From: CAMFTQ01 sp051881615
Lineage (GTDB): Bacteria > Bacillota > Clostridia > Oscillospirales > Acutalibacteraceae
Reading direction: 5' to 3'
Assembly (NCBI GenBank): GCA_051881615.1
Contig: JBJEQF010000013.1
Coordinates: 1-64,000, forward strand
Length of the DNA: 64,000 nucleotides
Numbering within the stretch: the stretch's first letter is position 1; each line of letters starts with the position of its first letter. Positions 31,786 through 40,640 of the stretch are shown piece after piece. The notes below the pieces were generated by a model, which worked only from the letters and a program-made list of their open reading frames with translations, was not told where the DNA came from and did no database searches. A program made the translations under genes and the position numbers.

Positions 31786-32995
31786 GTTTTTTCTTTCTGA
31801 TAACAGAACCCTGTGGGATAAATTTGTCTGTCGTCATATAAAGCTCCTCCATAGCGTGAGGGGCGGATTCTACCGTTTCGCCGTACTTGTTTTTAAGCTC
31901 TGAAACAGTAACCTCAAACGGAATACCGCTTGGCGGCAGAACGTCAAGCACATCACCGAGCAAAAACTTGTTGCGCTGTGTAATGTGTGCCGTATTACCG
32001 GAAGAATCTTCGCAAACGGCTACAACGTCATAATGTCTGATATATCCGCCGTTTGACGTAACCTGTCCCGGTTCACCTCCGAAGTAAAAGCCTGTGTTGT
32101 ACTCTCGGTGGCTTATCTTGTCAAGCTCCGCTTTAATCCACGGCTTTAGCGTAAAGCTGTCGCCCATCTGCATATAGTCGTTTACTGCGTGGCGGTAGGC
32201 ATTTGTAGTAACGGCTACGTAGTAGGCAGACTTTGCTCTGCCCTCTATTTTAAAGCTCGATATTCCCGCCTTGACAAGCTCGGGAATATGCTCAATCATA
32301 CATAAATCTCTTGAATTGTAAAGAAACGTGCCCTTTTCGTTTTCTTCTACAGGAAAATACTGTCCCTCTCTGTTTTCTTCATACAAATGATACTTCCAGC
32401 GGCAGGGCTGGGCGCAGTCGCCTCTGTTTGCATCTCTGCCTGTCATATAGCTTGAAATAAGACATCTGCCCGAAAAAGATACGCACATCGCACCGTGAAC
32501 AAAGCACTCGATTTCAAGCTCCTTTGGTATTTTTGCTCTGATTTGCGCTATCTGCTCAAGGGGAAGCTCACGTGCAAGAACTACACGTGAAGCACCCATA
32601 TCGTAAAAAGCGTTAGCCGTTGCATAGTTTACAATTCCTGCCTGAGTTGAAATATGAACATCCACATTCGGCGCATATTTCTTTGCAAGACTTAGCACAC
32701 CCATATCGGCAATAATGAGTGCGTCAACCGAGCAGTCCTGTGTAAATTCAAGAAATTCGGGTAGTCTTTCAATCTCGTCATTTCTCGGCAGCGTGTTACA
32801 GGTGACAAAAATTTTTACACCCTTGTTGTGAGCAAGCTCAACAGCTTTTTTAAGCGTTTCTTTGTCAAAGTTTTTTGACGCTGTTCTCATTCCGAACTCG
32901 CTGCCGGCAAGAAAAACTGCGTCTGCACCGAAGCTGATTGCCGAATTTAAACATTCCATATCGCCTGCCGGAGAAAGTATCTCTGGTTTTTTCAT
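31775..32995 (-). CDS. U32 family protein (probable tRNA hydroxylation, TrhP-like)
   Basis: A 406-residue U32 protein. The N-terminal barrel starts PEILSPAGDMECLNSAI and has the family motif ECFVHGAMCVSFSGRCLIS. Conserved Cys residues (CVSFSGRC and GDCAQPCRW) may hold an iron-sulfur cluster. The C-terminal beta-rich domain starts about residue 310. U32 proteins were named peptidases, but several are now known to act in tRNA uridine hydroxylation (TrhP); that role is likely but not certain here. GAGG precedes the ATG at 32995; an upstream in-frame TTG is less likely. Confidence 0.88.
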   Translation of the reverse strand: MKKPEILSPAGDMECLNSAISFGADAVFLAGSEFGMRTASKNFDKETLKKAVELAHNKGVKIFVTCNTLPRNDEIERLPEFLEFTQDCSVDALIIADMGVLSLAKKYAPNVDVHISTQAGIVNYATANAFYDMGASRVVLARELPLEQIAQIRAKIPKELEIECFVHGAMCVSFSGRCLISSYMTGRDANRGDCAQPCRWKYHLYEENREGQYFPVEENEKGTFLYNSRDLCMIEHIPELVKAGISSFKIEGRAKSAYYVAVTTNAYRHAVNDYMQMGDSFTLKPWIKAELDKISHREYNTGFYFGGEPGQVTSNGGYIRHYDVVAVCEDSSGNTAHITQRNKFLLGDVLDVLPPSGIPFEVTVSELKNKYGETVESAPHAMEELYMTTDKFIPQGSVIRKKKLDI

Positions 32996-33015
32996 ATTAT
33001 ACCTCAATATCTGAT

Positions 33016-34485
33016 TTAATCTGTAAGTCCTGCCTGCACCAGATTGTCCTGATGGTCATAAATGTTTGTAGCATAATAAGCGTAGGACGGCTCTGTATCT
33101 GTTGCGGCTGAGTGGCAGAAGAACAGATAGTCTGTATCATACGGATTTATAGCCGCCTCAATTGCCTGCATACCGGGGTTTCGCACAGCGCCTGCCGGCA
33201 AGCCCTTAATCTGATACGTATCGTATTTGCTTTTGAACGTGCTCTTAATATCGGCAGGCACGTCCTCTTTATTTCTGTACGGATAGAAGGTGGTTGAGTC
33301 ACAGTCGAGCGTCTGAACACCCTCGTCAACATCAGACTTCAGTCTGTTGTGCAGAATTGAAGAAATATAGTACATATCCTCGCTGTTTGCCGCCTCTGCC
33401 TCAATAATTGACGCTATGGTGATAATCTCATCGAGCGTGTAGCCTGTTTTAAGCGCTCTCTGCTCAACAGACACCTTCTTATCAAAGCCGTCTGCCCTTT
33501 CCTTTGTATAAATTACACGCTTGCGGAAGTTTGACAGAAAACGGCTTATAGTAAGGCTTGGGTCCTCATTGACATAAAATTCGTACGTATCGGGGTACAG
33601 ATAGCCCTCTAACTTATAGTAGCGGTCTGCGCTGTTTGTAATCTGCTTTAAGAACTCAAAGTCCTCGTCAAATTCGTCGCTGTTGCAAAGCTCTAAAAAT
33701 TTTTCTTTATCAGAAATTACTCCCTCGCTGTGGAGCTTTTCTGCAATTTCAAGCACCGTCATACCCTCAGAGAACGTAACCTTTACAGAGTCTGTTCTGT
33801 TAGAGTTGCTTTGCAGATAGTTTATGATTGCCTCGTAGTCCATATTCTGACGCATTTCAAAGCTGCCCTGTCTGAAGCCGTCTGACGCATTTGTAACATT
33901 TGCATACAGCTTAAAGTAGCCTGTGTTTGAAATAACGCCCTTGTCAAGGAGCAAATCGGCAACAGAGTCAAGCGTTGGGTTTGCAGGGATTTCTACCTTT
34001 ACCGGCTCTGCATTTGTTCTGTTTATTGCAAGCATATCGTTGACGCCGACAAGGAAAAACTGCGAAACAAGAATACTTATTACCACAACAGAGGCAAGCC
34101 ACATCAGACGAAATGCCCGTTTGTTCTTTTTGCTCTTTTCCTTAGCTAATTTCTTCTGCTGTTTTTCCTGTTTCTTTTGCGCTTTTTCAGAGTCACGTGC
34201 AATACGCTCCTTAGTGTTTTCGTCACTGTAGGAGTTTATTTCGTCATAGCTTTTTCTTGTCTGTTTTTTTCTTGCTCTTGTGCTTTTCGTGTACTCATCG
34301 TCAAAGTTTACGTCATCGTCTGATAATTCATATTTTTTAACGCTTTCTTTGATAGGAACATCAGACGAAATATCTGTATCAAGATTTAAGCTGAAGCTTT
34401 CAATTTTCTTCTTTCGTGCCTCTCTTATAGAGTTAAAGGCGTCCTCAAAGCTTTGTGAACTGTCGTTTTTAATTTCGTCGCTCAT
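33016..34485 (-). CDS. mltG: Endolytic murein transglycosylase MltG
   Basis: Cuts nascent glycan strands and so sets their length. Residues 1-125 are a charged cytosolic region with a lysine-rich coiled segment (EKAQKKQEKQQKKLAKEK). One membrane helix follows (about 128-148), then an extracellular LysM-like region and the YceG catalytic domain with the catalytic Glu in IASIIEAEAANSEDMYYISS. The end of the domain contains LPAGAVRNPGMQAIEAAINP. Length 489 is at the long end because of the N-terminal tail. It lies between a folate gene and the U32 gene. Confidence 0.95.
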   Translation of the reverse strand: MSDEIKNDSSQSFEDAFNSIREARKKKIESFSLNLDTDISSDVPIKESVKKYELSDDDVNFDDEYTKSTRARKKQTRKSYDEINSYSDENTKERIARDSEKAQKKQEKQQKKLAKEKSKKNKRAFRLMWLASVVVISILVSQFFLVGVNDMLAINRTNAEPVKVEIPANPTLDSVADLLLDKGVISNTGYFKLYANVTNASDGFRQGSFEMRQNMDYEAIINYLQSNSNRTDSVKVTFSEGMTVLEIAEKLHSEGVISDKEKFLELCNSDEFDEDFEFLKQITNSADRYYKLEGYLYPDTYEFYVNEDPSLTISRFLSNFRKRVIYTKERADGFDKKVSVEQRALKTGYTLDEIITIASIIEAEAANSEDMYYISSILHNRLKSDVDEGVQTLDCDSTTFYPYRNKEDVPADIKSTFKSKYDTYQIKGLPAGAVRNPGMQAIEAAINPYDTDYLFFCHSAATDTEPSYAYYATNIYDHQDNLVQAGLTD

Positions 34486-34502
34486 TATTAACAGCCCTTT
34501 CT

Positions 34503-35093
34503 TTATTTATTGATACTGCGTATATACCGCTGTGTAAGCACTATGTCAACAGCCTTGTCAAAGCGGCCGTGCGGCAGCTGCCACGTTACACATTCCTTGT
34601 AGCAAATTCCAACCCTTACGCCGCCGAAGTGCTGTAAAAATCTGTCATAATACCCCTTGCCGAAGCCTAAGCGATAGCCCTCGCAGTCAAAGGCAAGTCC
34701 CGGTACAATGCAGACGCCATTGTCAAAGTCGGTGAGCCTTTTGCAGATGCTTATGTCAGGCTCAAGCAAGCCGTATGCGCCCTTTTGCAAATCATCATAT
34801 GATTTTATTATATAAAAATCCATTGTGCAGTCCTTTGTACTGCACCTTGGCACAGCTACCGTTTTGCCCTGTGACAATGCGTTTTTTACGATTTTTTCCG
34901 TTCCTACCTCAATATCCTTTGAAATATAGGCAAGCAGCGTGTCGCAGGCTTTATATTCTGACAGCGATAAAAATCTGTCGGCAATCTCGCTGTCGTATTT
35001 CTGCTTTTTGTCAGGGCTCATATTTATTCTGATTTTTTTAAATTTCGCCCTGAGATTCAGCTTTTGCTCCCTTATATTTCTGATTACGGGCAT
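34503..35093 (-). CDS. 5-formyltetrahydrofolate cyclo-ligase
   Basis: Converts 5-formyl-THF to 5,10-methenyl-THF with ATP. The 196-residue protein has the N-terminal basic helix KLNLRAKFKKIRINMS and the family signature LGFGKGYYDRFL near residue 140, preceded by VPGLAFDCEGYR. It overlaps the upstream DJ-1 gene by 10 bp. GAGAGG precedes its ATG within that gene. Folate genes folD and thyX are also in this window but in other operons. Confidence 0.93.
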   Translation of the reverse strand: MPVIRNIREQKLNLRAKFKKIRINMSPDKKQKYDSEIADRFLSLSEYKACDTLLAYISKDIEVGTEKIVKNALSQGKTVAVPRCSTKDCTMDFYIIKSYDDLQKGAYGLLEPDISICKRLTDFDNGVCIVPGLAFDCEGYRLGFGKGYYDRFLQHFGGVRVGICYKECVTWQLPHGRFDKAVDIVLTQRYIRSINK

Positions 35094-35623
35094 TGCAGTG
35101 CCTCTCTGATTTTTTGTGACGTCTGCTTATCAAGGACGTTGCTTACTATTTCAAGTCCGAAATCAACGGCGGCGCCTGCGCCCTTGCCTGTGATGATTTT
35201 GCCGTCAGTCGTCACACACTCGCCTGTATATTCTGCGCCGATAAGCTCATCTTCAAAGCCCGGGAAGCAGGTGGCTTTCTTTCCGCTTAAAAGTCCCATA
35301 TGACCGAGAATTGACGGAGCCGCACATATAGCGCAGATGAAAAGATTTTTTTCAGCACACAAAGCAACTGATTTTTTAACTGCGTCTGATTTTTCAAGAT
35401 TAAGCGTTCCGGGCATTCCGCCGGGGAGTATAACACCGCTTATGTCAGCTGTGTTAAGCTCACGGTCTGTAATATCTGCGACAACAGGGATATTGTGCGA
35501 GCTCGTTACGGTTTTTGCGCCTACGCCGACTGTTGTAACATCAATTTTTGCTCTGCGCAGAACGTCAACCGTTGCAAGCGCCTCTGTTTCTTCAAAGCCG
35601 TCTGCCAAAAAACAATAAAACAT
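35084..35623 (-). CDS. DJ-1/PfpI family protein
   Basis: A 179-residue protein of the DJ-1 superfamily. The start FYCFLADGFEETEALATVDV has the conserved Glu, VILPGGMPGTLNLEKS is the family turn, and the reactive Cys lies in ICAICAAPSILG near residue 100. DJ-1 proteins have been proposed as glyoxalases or protein deglycases; the true substrate is unsettled. It overlaps the formyl-THF cyclo-ligase gene by 10 bp and lies 28 bp after tmk. Confidence 0.9.
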   Translation of the reverse strand: MFYCFLADGFEETEALATVDVLRRAKIDVTTVGVGAKTVTSSHNIPVVADITDRELNTADISGVILPGGMPGTLNLEKSDAVKKSVALCAEKNLFICAICAAPSILGHMGLLSGKKATCFPGFEDELIGAEYTGECVTTDGKIITGKGAGAAVDFGLEIVSNVLDKQTSQKIREALQCP

Positions 35624-35651
35624 AAAATTACCTCCCGATAAGTGTTAAGCG

Positions 35652-36317
35652 TTATATATATTCTTTTACAATTCTGAGTATATCCTGTGCAATATCATCT
35701 ACTCTGCGCATTTCTCCGTTTTCTGTGCAAGAGATGACGTTCCAGCCTGATTTTTCTGCTGCATACATCGCACATTCACGGCAATCAAGCAAAAATTTCA
35801 CGTTCTTTTCGTGAATATCCTTTTTTGTTTCGTCACCGTTGTAGCGGCCTGACATCAGCCTTTGTGAAATTTCGGGCTCTACATCAAGGTAAATCACAAC
35901 GCTCGGCTTCGGAAGCGAGAGCTTGTTGTACTCGTAATCCTCTGTCCACTCTATAAAAGCGTCACGCTCGTTTTCTGCTACCTTTGACATCTGATAAATT
36001 ATGTTTGACGTAACATAACGGTCGGCTAAAATTATCTTGCCCTGCTCATAGTCCTTTTTCCAGAATTCAAGGAAGCCGGCAACTCTGTCAACAGCATAAA
36101 ATGACGAGGCGGCATAAGCGTTTACATCGTCTGCGTTTTTGCCAAATCTGCCGTCAAGGTACATTTTTACGAGTGCGGAGCTTTCGCTGTTGTAATTCGG
36201 AAAGCTCAGCTTTAAGACATCTTCACCGCTGTTTTTAAGTGTTTCATACAGTTTTTTTGTTTGCGTAGCCTTTCCGCTTCCGTCAAGGCCTTCAATTACT
36301 ATCAGCTTTCCTGCCAT
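35652..36317 (-). CDS. tmk: Thymidylate kinase
   Basis: Phosphorylates dTMP. The P-loop is EGLDGSGKATQTKKL near residue 9, followed by the DR motif LADRYVTSNIIYQMSK near residue 97. The lid region (MSGRYNGDETKKDIHEK) and the general length of 221 resemble the long dTMP kinases common in Clostridia. The gene overlaps thyX by 16 bp, so dTMP synthesis and its phosphorylation are encoded in one coupled unit. Confidence 0.93.
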   Translation of the reverse strand: MAGKLIVIEGLDGSGKATQTKKLYETLKNSGEDVLKLSFPNYNSESSALVKMYLDGRFGKNADDVNAYAASSFYAVDRVAGFLEFWKKDYEQGKIILADRYVTSNIIYQMSKVAENERDAFIEWTEDYEYNKLSLPKPSVVIYLDVEPEISQRLMSGRYNGDETKKDIHEKNVKFLLDCRECAMYAAEKSGWNVISCTENGEMRRVDDIAQDILRIVKEYI

Positions 36318-37107
36318 ATTTTTCTCTTACCTCTTTTTGCTTACCGCAGCTCATTTTGCCCTCGGGGCATTTTCCGAACAAGCAGGGCGGTCCGCACTTT
36401 TTAAATAAATTCGGCGCAGCGTCAAGACAAAGCAAGAGCATCTGCTCTGCTACCTGACGGATCTCCCACTGTGCTCTGTTACAGCACCTGTGCGCAAAAA
36501 AGTTCCACAGTGAGCGTGTGTTCATCGTTACAACTATAGACGTTGTGCAGGCATTCGGAAGTATAAAACGTGCGTCCTCGTTAGCCTTTTTAACAAATGC
36601 CTGATACTGACCTTTATTTTCCGACTTAAACTGCTCAATTATTTCCTCGTCTGTGCCTGTCAGCGTATTATTTGTAAATTCCTTTACGCTTTGCAGAACA
36701 AGCGCATCACGAATTTTTGTGTAGGCTGTTTTTTCTGCATTTATAACCTTGTTGTATTCATCAAGCGCCTTTTCGTTATTAAGTATTGCAGGCGGAGTTA
36801 CAAAGTCAAAGCTGTTGCCGTCAACATACCTTTGGGACTGCTGACTGTAGGAGGCTATTCTGTGACGTACAAGCTGATGCGAGCAGGCACGTGAAATACC
36901 CTCTATTCCGAATGTAAAGGAAGCGTGTTCAACAGGACTTGCGTGACCTATTTCTGACAGCATATCTACAAAATCAGCCGCCTTTTCTTCTGTCAAGCCG
37001 TCACGTATATTTTCAATATTACTTTTTGAGTAGCACAGCTTTGCCGCCATTGCAACAGTCTGCTCGGGATTTGGCGTATGCGTAAGCAGTGTAACCTTAA
37101 CAGCCAT
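36292..37107 (-). CDS. thyX: FAD-dependent thymidylate synthase
   Basis: Flavin-dependent enzyme making dTMP from dUMP with methylene-THF. The ThyX motif RHRxxSxxxxSQR is present in RHRIASYSQQSQRY, preceded by SPVEHASFTFGIEG. The C-terminal part has RSLWNFFAHRCCNRAQWEIR. The ATG at 37107 (271 aa) is chosen because AGAGG lies seven bases upstream; the frame extends two codons to a TTG. The gene has its own promoter and overlaps tmk. Confidence 0.95.
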   Translation of the reverse strand: MAVKVTLLTHTPNPEQTVAMAAKLCYSKSNIENIRDGLTEEKAADFVDMLSEIGHASPVEHASFTFGIEGISRACSHQLVRHRIASYSQQSQRYVDGNSFDFVTPPAILNNEKALDEYNKVINAEKTAYTKIRDALVLQSVKEFTNNTLTGTDEEIIEQFKSENKGQYQAFVKKANEDARFILPNACTTSIVVTMNTRSLWNFFAHRCCNRAQWEIRQVAEQMLLLCLDAAPNLFKKCGPPCLFGKCPEGKMSCGKQKEVREKYGRKADSN

Positions 37108-37157
37108 AATCAAACCTCTTTTCTGCCGTAAAAAACATATTACTCCATATTAAGGGT

Positions 37158-37186
37158 ATTATAACACTATATTCAGAAAAAATCAA
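37158..37186 (-). promoter_or_regulatory. Promoter of thyX-tmk
   Basis: Minus-strand TTGATT (37181-37186), 17 bp spacer, perfect TATAAT (37158-37163). Confidence 0.7.
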
Positions 37187-37192
37187 GAAATC

Positions 37193-37214
37193 GGCGGCGT
37201 AATTAAACGCCGCC
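37193..37214 (-). terminator. Hairpin after the holin gene
   Basis: GGCGGCGT pairs perfectly with ACGCCGCC around AATTAA. The minus-strand side has only a broken T-rich tail (GATTTCTTGATTTTTT), so termination may be partial. Confidence 0.6.
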
Positions 37215-37229
37215 TACTATAATTTACGC

Positions 37230-37658
37230 TTATTTATTTTTGCCGGTTTTACCGTTTATATCGGTATCCTCACTTTTGTTTCTGATTTGAAGCAGTATAG
37301 ATTTGAGCTGCTTTGGCAGAGTGATAATTTCAGCCGCATTTTCAAGAATTGAAACACCCTCGTTTGCGATAAAGAAAAATATAGTAATCTCTCTTATCAT
37401 AATTCCGTCGGGCAAAACTCTTGATATACAAACGGCAAGAGCAACTATTACAAGCATCAGAAGCTTTTTGACTATCCCCTTATAGCCTATCTCGCTTGAA
37501 AGACGTTTTGTGTAAACAGCCTTGATAACTCCCGTTATATAATCTAAAACTATCATCGTAATAAGTGCGATAATCAGATTATCCCAACCGCCGAGAAAAG
37601 AGCTTATCACTCCTCCGACAATGCCTAAAATTACTGCGCATTTGTTAAAAATCTCCAC
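37230..37658 (-). CDS. Phage holin family protein
   Basis: A 142-residue membrane protein of the phage holin 4 (TcdE/Cph1) type. It has three to four hydrophobic helices, with the family segment ALITMIVLDYITGVIKAVYTK near residue 35 and LSSEIGYKGIVKKLLMLVIVA after it. The C-terminus is charged (GKTGKNK), as in holins that gate endolysin release. The start is a GTG behind GGAGGG. It directly follows the amidase gene (15 bp), the usual lysis arrangement. Confidence 0.9.
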   Translation of the reverse strand: MEIFNKCAVILGIVGGVISSFLGGWDNLIIALITMIVLDYITGVIKAVYTKRLSSEIGYKGIVKKLLMLVIVALAVCISRVLPDGIMIREITIFFFIANEGVSILENAAEIITLPKQLKSILLQIRNKSEDTDINGKTGKNK

Positions 37659-37673
37659 TAAATCCCTCCTGTT

Positions 37674-38360
37674 TTAAATTTCAGCCTTAACCACAATGGG
37701 CTGATAACCCTGCTTTTTAAGCTTGTCTGCAAGAGCGTCTGCGTTTGCTTTGACTGAGTATGAGCCTACCTGTACTCTGTAGACTGTCTTTTTTGCTGTG
37801 CCTGTCGGCTTATCAGCCTGTGCTGTCGGTGCTTTGTATGTTACACCGTAATAATTGCAGATGCCCTTGGCGATTGCCTCGCCGAGCTGGGTGGTATGAC
37901 TGATGATAAAGTCAGAGCCTGTCTTTGTGTCGTGGAACTCACACTCGATGTAGACTGCTATAGCCGTTGTGTTGCTAAGCTCTGAAAGGTCTGTGCGTGT
38001 CTGTATTTCGTAGTCCTTGCCCGGTGAGAGTGGGTCAAGCACTGCCTTAATAGCCTTAGCCGCCTTTGCGTTTTCGCCTGTGTTTGAGTAAACCATAATA
38101 AGTGTGCCGCCTGTTACCTTGCCGTTATATGCGTTTGTGTGGATTGGGATATGTAAATCCGCTTTCCACGAGTTGGACTCTCTGATTGACGTTGACATTT
38201 CCTGCCCCTGTGGCGCACGTTTTACCTCAAAGCCGCAACGCTTTAACGCTGTTTCTGCTGCCTTTGCGATTTTGTTGCACTGGTCGGCTTCGTTTGTGTT
38301 ACCTGTTGCGTATGCGTTTGCGTTCTGATTTGACGGTGATAAATAGATTTTCTTAGCCAT
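37674..38360 (-). CDS. Phage-type N-acetylmuramoyl-L-alanine amidase with SPOR domain
   Basis: Endolysin-like enzyme of 228 residues with an Amidase_3 domain (about 1-175) and a C-terminal SPOR domain (YRVQVGSYSVKANADALADK, about 190-228). The catalytic region has LHIPIHTNAYNG (zinc His) and VYIECEFHD (catalytic Glu). The first zinc ligand motif DxGHG of canonical members reads SPSNQ here, so the first His is missing. This SPSNQ form is common in clostridial phage amidases, as far as I recall. No signal peptide; release would need the adjacent holin. Confidence 0.88.
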   Translation of the reverse strand: MAKKIYLSPSNQNANAYATGNTNEADQCNKIAKAAETALKRCGFEVKRAPQGQEMSTSIRESNSWKADLHIPIHTNAYNGKVTGGTLIMVYSNTGENAKAAKAIKAVLDPLSPGKDYEIQTRTDLSELSNTTAIAVYIECEFHDTKTGSDFIISHTTQLGEAIAKGICNYYGVTYKAPTAQADKPTGTAKKTVYRVQVGSYSVKANADALADKLKKQGYQPIVVKAEI

Positions 38361-38381
38361 AATTACACCCCACTTTCAGAT

Positions 38382-38546
38382 TTACTCTGATGCTTCTGTC
38401 TGCTCATCAACAGGCGTTAACATACCTGTCAGCTCGATGTACTCATCGTCGGTAATTCTGCCGACTGCAAAAAATACGTCTAACTTTTCCTGCATATTAT
38501 TTGTTCTGCCTGCCTCGATAAGTCTTTTGCATAATGTGTAAGTCAT
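38382..38546 (-). CDS. Small XkdX-like phage protein
   Basis: A 54-residue protein reading MTYTLCKRLIEAGRTNNMQE, then continuing KLDVFFAVGRITDDEYIELTG to an acidic end. AGGAGG precedes the ATG by about 8 bases. The pattern fits the small XkdX-type proteins found between tail-fibre and lysis genes in Firmicutes prophages. It lies 16 bp after the fibre gene and 21 bp before the amidase gene. Role unknown, perhaps linked to the tail fibre. Confidence 0.75.
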   Translation of the reverse strand: MTYTLCKRLIEAGRTNNMQEKLDVFFAVGRITDDEYIELTGMLTPVDEQTEASE

Positions 38547-38562
38547 AATATTACTTCCTCCT

Positions 38563-40608
38563 TTAAGCTATATTCCAGTTTTTGTTTGTTGCTGTTGCAA
38601 GCTGTTCCGCTGTCAGCTTTGCTTTGTTTACTGCGCCTATTTTTAGCGTGTATTGCTCCTGCTCAGTGCGGTCGGCAAGGGCATTGAGCCACGATACTAT
38701 TGTTTCGGCTGTGTATTTTGTGCTTTCTGATAAATTTAAGCCGTTTGCGTTGAAGCCGTCCTCAAGCGTTACGCTTGTAAGATTTTTGCAGTTTTTAAAT
38801 ACATTTGAGCCAACGGTTGTGACACTATTGGGAATTGTGATACTTGCAAGACCGGTGCAGCCTTGGAATGCCTCAAATCCTATACTTGTAATACTGTTCG
38901 GAAGTGATATATTTGTCAGGCTTTTGCAGTTTTTAAATGCACAGCCGTTAATAGACGTAAGACTGTTAGGAATTGTAACGACCGCAAGGTTTTGGCAGTC
39001 CTGAAATGCACTATATCCGATACTTGCAGTACCATAGCTTATTGTTACGCTGATAATGTCAGTGTTAGCACAAAATGCAAGGTCGGGTATTTTTTGTATA
39101 ACGCTTGGCAATGTCAGATTTACAGACGAAAGCGTTTTCACCTTTAACTCTTCGATATCTGCCGTGTTCTGAGTTATTGCCTCTGCGTTGTCGAGAACAT
39201 CGGAATTAAGCTGTGCTATGTCGGCTGTGAAAAATCTGTCTAACGTATTTATCTTGCCGTCAAGCTCATAGTAACCGCCGTCACTTACATATGTAAAATA
39301 CGACCAACTGCCCTGCTCGCTGTCATAGGTGCGCTTATATGTAAACTCTACACCGCCTATGATTTTGACTGTCTGCATATATTTATTTTCTGATGTTTTA
39401 TAGCAGTTTAAAATACCAAACGCATTGCTTGTCATATACTCAAATTCGCCCTGAAGTGAATTGCCGACCTTGAAGAAATATGTTTTTTGCGTGTCGGTAC
39501 AGCCGTTAAGCGTTGACAAAGCATTAACTTCGCCTAAATTGACTGCACCGTAGCTGTTTATTGCTTCTTCGAAATTGCTCCAGCCTACTATAATGCTTGC
39601 CTGTGAGCCTTCACCTCTCTGACATCTTCTGGTGAACGTCTTAACTGCGTTGCCGATACCGTCTATGAGTGTCAGCTTCTGCATTTCGCCTACCCAGTGT
39701 AAATAACCGTAGGTTGAGCCTGTAGAAACACCAAAATCAGCAGAAAAAGGCGGTACAAAGCTGTATATCAGATATATTTTGCTTTTGTCGGTAAATCCGT
39801 CAAGAGTGTAAAGCTCACTCACTTCGGATATAAATTCTATGTTTTGATATCTGCCGTTAAATTCTTCAAAGACATCCTCGCCGAGCTTACTTATTGTTAC
39901 TGCACCGTCTGCAAGGTTATAGTCTGAGATTGTATTTTTAGCAATATTTCCGGTGTTGCCGCCTGTTATTGTTTCTCTTGCAATTTTGCTGTTTGCGTTG
40001 TCACTGCCGTAGAGCCTGTAGCCTGTGACAGAACCGTTTGCAAGCTTGTCTGTAGTTACCGAAAAATCCTCCACTGCATTTTCGCCCTCGGCACGAACCC
40101 TTGTATCTACAAATTCACCTGTGCTTCTGTCGTATACAAACCAATTCTTGTTACTACCAATGTATGGCAGCTTGCTCTGCTCTGTTACAATCTGCTTTAA
40201 AATTTCATTGAGCCTTTTTTCGTATTCAAGAAATTCAGCATTTTGCTTTTCTGAAAAGCAGTCGCCGAACTCTATTGTATCGCCCACAATCAGGTGTGTT
40301 GCGTTTGTATGGTAAACCTCGCCTGTATTGTTAAAGGCTTTTATCTGAAGCGTTACAATACCGCCTTTGAAAATATGCTCGTCCTTAACCTCCCAAATAA
40401 TTTCTGTGCCGTCATTTGTTTTTGTGCTGTCGGGTATAAAATAATTTACTGTGCCGTCGTCAAATTTGAGATAAATTCGGTAAAACCATTCTCCCTGTGT
40501 GCTGTCAGAGATAAAAAATCTTACCGTTTTGTGAGCGTTGTCGCCTGTAAAGCCTATTTTTCGCTCACATTTAGGGACAATGAATTGTCCGTTCTGGATT
40601 ATTATCAT
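38563..40608 (-). CDS. Phage tail-fibre/baseplate protein with BspA-like leucine-rich repeats
   Basis: A 681-residue protein. The N-terminal 120 residues (FIVPKCERKIGFTGDNAHKT onward) look like a baseplate upper protein (BppU) domain that docks to a phage tail. A coiled segment (about 135-150) and Ser/Thr-rich middle domains follow. Near the end (about 530-640) are at least four BspA-type repeats (SLTSINGCAFKNCKSLTNIS and similar), which in phage fibres and bacterial adhesins bind surfaces. The start ATG at 40608 follows GGAGG by eight bases. Likely the receptor-binding part of the cassette. Confidence 0.8.
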   Translation of the reverse strand: MIIIQNGQFIVPKCERKIGFTGDNAHKTVRFFISDSTQGEWFYRIYLKFDDGTVNYFIPDSTKTNDGTEIIWEVKDEHIFKGGIVTLQIKAFNNTGEVYHTNATHLIVGDTIEFGDCFSEKQNAEFLEYEKRLNEILKQIVTEQSKLPYIGSNKNWFVYDRSTGEFVDTRVRAEGENAVEDFSVTTDKLANGSVTGYRLYGSDNANSKIARETITGGNTGNIAKNTISDYNLADGAVTISKLGEDVFEEFNGRYQNIEFISEVSELYTLDGFTDKSKIYLIYSFVPPFSADFGVSTGSTYGYLHWVGEMQKLTLIDGIGNAVKTFTRRCQRGEGSQASIIVGWSNFEEAINSYGAVNLGEVNALSTLNGCTDTQKTYFFKVGNSLQGEFEYMTSNAFGILNCYKTSENKYMQTVKIIGGVEFTYKRTYDSEQGSWSYFTYVSDGGYYELDGKINTLDRFFTADIAQLNSDVLDNAEAITQNTADIEELKVKTLSSVNLTLPSVIQKIPDLAFCANTDIISVTISYGTASIGYSAFQDCQNLAVVTIPNSLTSINGCAFKNCKSLTNISLPNSITSIGFEAFQGCTGLASITIPNSVTTVGSNVFKNCKNLTSVTLEDGFNANGLNLSESTKYTAETIVSWLNALADRTEQEQYTLKIGAVNKAKLTAEQLATATNKNWNIA

Positions 40609-40640
40609 TAAATACACCTCCAACCTTAGGCATAAAAAAA

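Larger units (their letters stand above)
37230..40608 (-). mobile_element. Orphan phage fibre-lysis cassette
   Basis: Four consecutive minus-strand genes (tail fibre/baseplate, XkdX-like, amidase with SPOR, holin) have the order found at the end of Clostridia prophage late operons. No integrase, capsid, portal, terminase or tail-tube gene is present on either side. uvrA and thyX are the direct neighbours. It is either a prophage remnant or a domesticated release or killing module. Confidence 0.6.

Noticed and set aside
37193..37214. Phage attachment site flanking the fibre-lysis cassette
   Set aside because: The repeat is an inverted hairpin, not a direct repeat, and no matching copy is seen at the other end near 40.6 kb.
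38582..39004. A 140-codon plus-strand frame opposite the tail fibre
   Set aside because: Mirrors the BspA repeats on the other strand; no ribosome-binding site or protein-like start.
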